From the NCBI GenBank assembly GCA_004299495.1, contig SCPY01000029.1, positions 1 through 7,778 on the forward strand: DNA of 7,778 nucleotides, read 5' to 3'. The first letter of the stretch is position 1. The number at the start of each line of letters is the position of its first letter. Under the pieces are notes generated by a model. The model was given only the letters and a program-made list of their open reading frames with translations. It was not told the DNA's origin and did no database searches. Below, one piece after another: positions 6,632 through 7,778 of the stretch. The translations under genes were made by a program, and so were the position numbers. This DNA is from a bacterium (GTDB lineage: Bacteria; Omnitrophota; Gorgyraeia; Gygaellales; UBA12090).

Positions 6632-7778
6632 ATTTGCTCTTCCTTAATTAACCTGTCCATCAGGCCGGAGGCATTATCCAGCGCGATGCCGCTTTTCTTA
6701 GCCTCCTGCTCATTAAAGGCGAGCATTCCGGACGGAGAAATTCCCCGGCCATACATCGCGAAACATACGCTATCGGCGGTATGGGTGCGCAAAGATAAAG
6801 GCGTGGCATGGTCAGCCAATAAAAGGATGCGTAAGTCATCTGCGCTCCTAAAGGCATCCAGGATAACCCCCAGGATGAACTGGTCAATCCTTTCAATAGC
6901 CAGAATTTTTTGCTGCAAATCTCCGTTATGCGATGCCTCGTCAGGGGCCTCAACATGCAGATAAACCAGGTCTTTTTTCTTTAATGAAGAGAGGGCGGCC
7001 TGCGCCTTGCCCCTGTAATTGGTATCGTAATAACCGGTCGCTCCCTCCACATTAATCACCTCAAGGCCGGTTAACCTGCCTATCCCTTTTATCAAATCCA
7101 CCGCTGAAATCACCGCCCCGCTTATCCCATACTTATCTTGAAAGCTGGAAAGGCGCGGCCTTTTGCCCTGGCCCCAGAGCCAAATCATATTCGCGGGATT
7201 CTCTTTCAGGTCTAAGCGCACCTGATTTATCTCATGGCCCAAGAGAAGTTTTCTCGCCTCCCGCATCAGGGAAATCAAAAACTCGCCATCCTCGCCGCGC
7301 GGCAGGTATTTCTTAAACTCTCTTCCGGTTATGTCGTGCGGCGGCACGCAGCGCGCGCTTGAGCCCTTATTCTTGATTACCGCCAGGTGCCGGTAGCTTG
7401 TCCCGGGATAAAAACGGACCTCGGATGAACCCATTTTCTGGTCTAAGAATTTCATGAGCACCGCGGCCTCACCGCTTGAGATATGCCCGGAGCTGTAGTC
7501 AACCAGGACTTCATCGGTCGCGGTTATTAAATTACAGCGAAACGCCACTTCGTCTTCCTTTAATTCTACTCCCAGGTTTGCCGCCTCAAGCGGCCCTCTT
7601 CCCGCGTAATACAATTTCGGGTCGTAACTGAAAATGGCCAGGTTTGCCACATCAGAGCCGGGCGTCATGCCCTCGGGAATAGTCCTTGCCAGCCCGAGTT
7701 TCCCTTTTTGAGCCAGAAAATCCATATTCGGCGTCCGGGCATACTCTAGCGGCGTCTTGTTATCCAATTCGGCAATAG
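6628..7778 (-). CDS. apgM: ApgM-type cofactor-independent phosphoglycerate mutase-like protein, possibly homoserine kinase (5' end missing)
   Basis: This is a member of the alkaline-phosphatase superfamily metalloenzymes related to archaeal ApgM, which interconvert 3- and 2-phosphoglycerate. Counted from the first complete codon in the window, 382 residues are present. Motifs are AELDNKTPLEYARTPNMD (2-19), GMTPGSDVANLAIFSYDP (36-53; Ser41 is the expected phospho-accepting, metal-binding serine), AGRGPLEAANLGV (58-70), IWLWGQGKRP (198-207), HVEAPDEASHNGD (274-286) and DHATP (322-326), with His332 after it; the Asp and His residues bind the two metals. The TTG at 7767 is not the start, because in-frame codons before it encode Ile-Ala-Glu, which fits the family. 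The missing N-terminus, roughly 15-20 residues, should carry the first metal-binding Asp. A bacterial branch of this family (TIGR02535, as I recall) is proposed to be a homoserine kinase, and placement directly before lysC fits that role. Family is secure; substrate is open. Confidence 0.9.
   Translation of the reverse strand, partial: IAELDNKTPLEYARTPNMDFLAQKGKLGLARTIPEGMTPGSDVANLAIFSYDPKLYYAGRGPLEAANLGVELKEDEVAFRCNLITATDEVLVDYSSGHISSGEAAVLMKFLDQKMGSSEVRFYPGTSYRHLAVIKNKGSSARCVPPHDITGREFKKYLPRGEDGEFLISLMREARKLLLGHEINQVRLDLKENPANMIWLWGQGKRPRLSSFQDKYGISGAVISAVDLIKGIGRLTGLEVINVEGATGYYDTNYRGKAQAALSSLKKKDLVYLHVEAPDEASHNGDLQQKILAIERIDQFILGVILDAFRSADDLRILLLADHATPLSLRTHTADSVCFAMYGRGISPSGMLAFNEQEAKKSGIALDNASGLMDRLIKEEQI
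6641..6645 (-). promoter_or_regulatory. Ribosome binding site of lysC
   Basis: AAGGA (within AAGGAAGAG) in the last codons of the ApgM-like gene, 9 nt before the lysC ATG at 6631. It supports that start and the ATGA stop-start overlap. Confidence 0.7.

Noticed and set aside
6660..6956. 98-codon frame on the minus strand
   Set aside because: Out-of-frame shadow of the ApgM-like gene, whose metal-binding motifs cover the same bases.
7765..7767. TTG as the start codon of the ApgM-like gene
   Set aside because: The codons before it in the same frame (Ile-Ala-Glu) stay open to the window edge and match the family, so this is an internal leucine.

Overview
The window is a solid run of minus-strand protein-coding genes from a bacterium. 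No RNA genes, mobile elements or CRISPR arrays were seen. Read in the direction of transcription (high to low coordinates) the order is: an ApgM-type phosphoglycerate mutase-like gene (5' end cut by the window edge), aspartate kinase (lysC), citramalate synthase (cimA), valyl-tRNA synthetase (valS), quinolinate phosphoribosyltransferase (nadC), and the first 75 codons of uvrB (cut by the other edge). Junctions are extremely tight: 4-nt overlap, 1-nt gap, 9-nt gap, 17-nt overlap, 5-nt gap. There is no room for internal promoters or terminators between genes, so this looks like the interior of one long operon whose promoter and terminator lie outside.

The first three genes form a metabolic group. 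LysC opens the aspartate pathway (Lys, Met, Thr). The ApgM-like protein belongs to a branch sometimes proposed to be a stand-in homoserine kinase, which would make it part of threonine synthesis rather than glycolysis. CimA makes citramalate from pyruvate and acetyl-CoA, giving isoleucine without threonine. The next three (valS, nadC, uvrB) are housekeeping genes for translation, NAD synthesis and excision repair. The layout and protein style (archaeal-type ApgM, TIGR00977-type CimA, ValRS with a zinc-ribbon-like insertion) suggest an uncultured or deep-branching bacterium, for example Omnitrophota/PVC-like or deltaproteobacteria-like. That assignment is an inference and is weak.

Three things stand out. 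First, short tandem repeats with 7- or 8-base units sit inside coding sequence: two arrays in valS and one degenerate array in nadC. Each lies where the protein is longer than its family norm and each stays in frame overall. The valS and nadC heptamers share a unit family and orientation, suggesting a dispersed short tandem repeat that enters genes at loop positions. Second, lysC has a near-perfect Shine-Dalgarno sequence 8 nt before codon 248, exactly where the beta subunit of alpha2beta2 aspartokinases starts, so the gene probably makes two proteins. Third, the ApgM-like gene directly before lysC is a candidate non-orthologous homoserine kinase.
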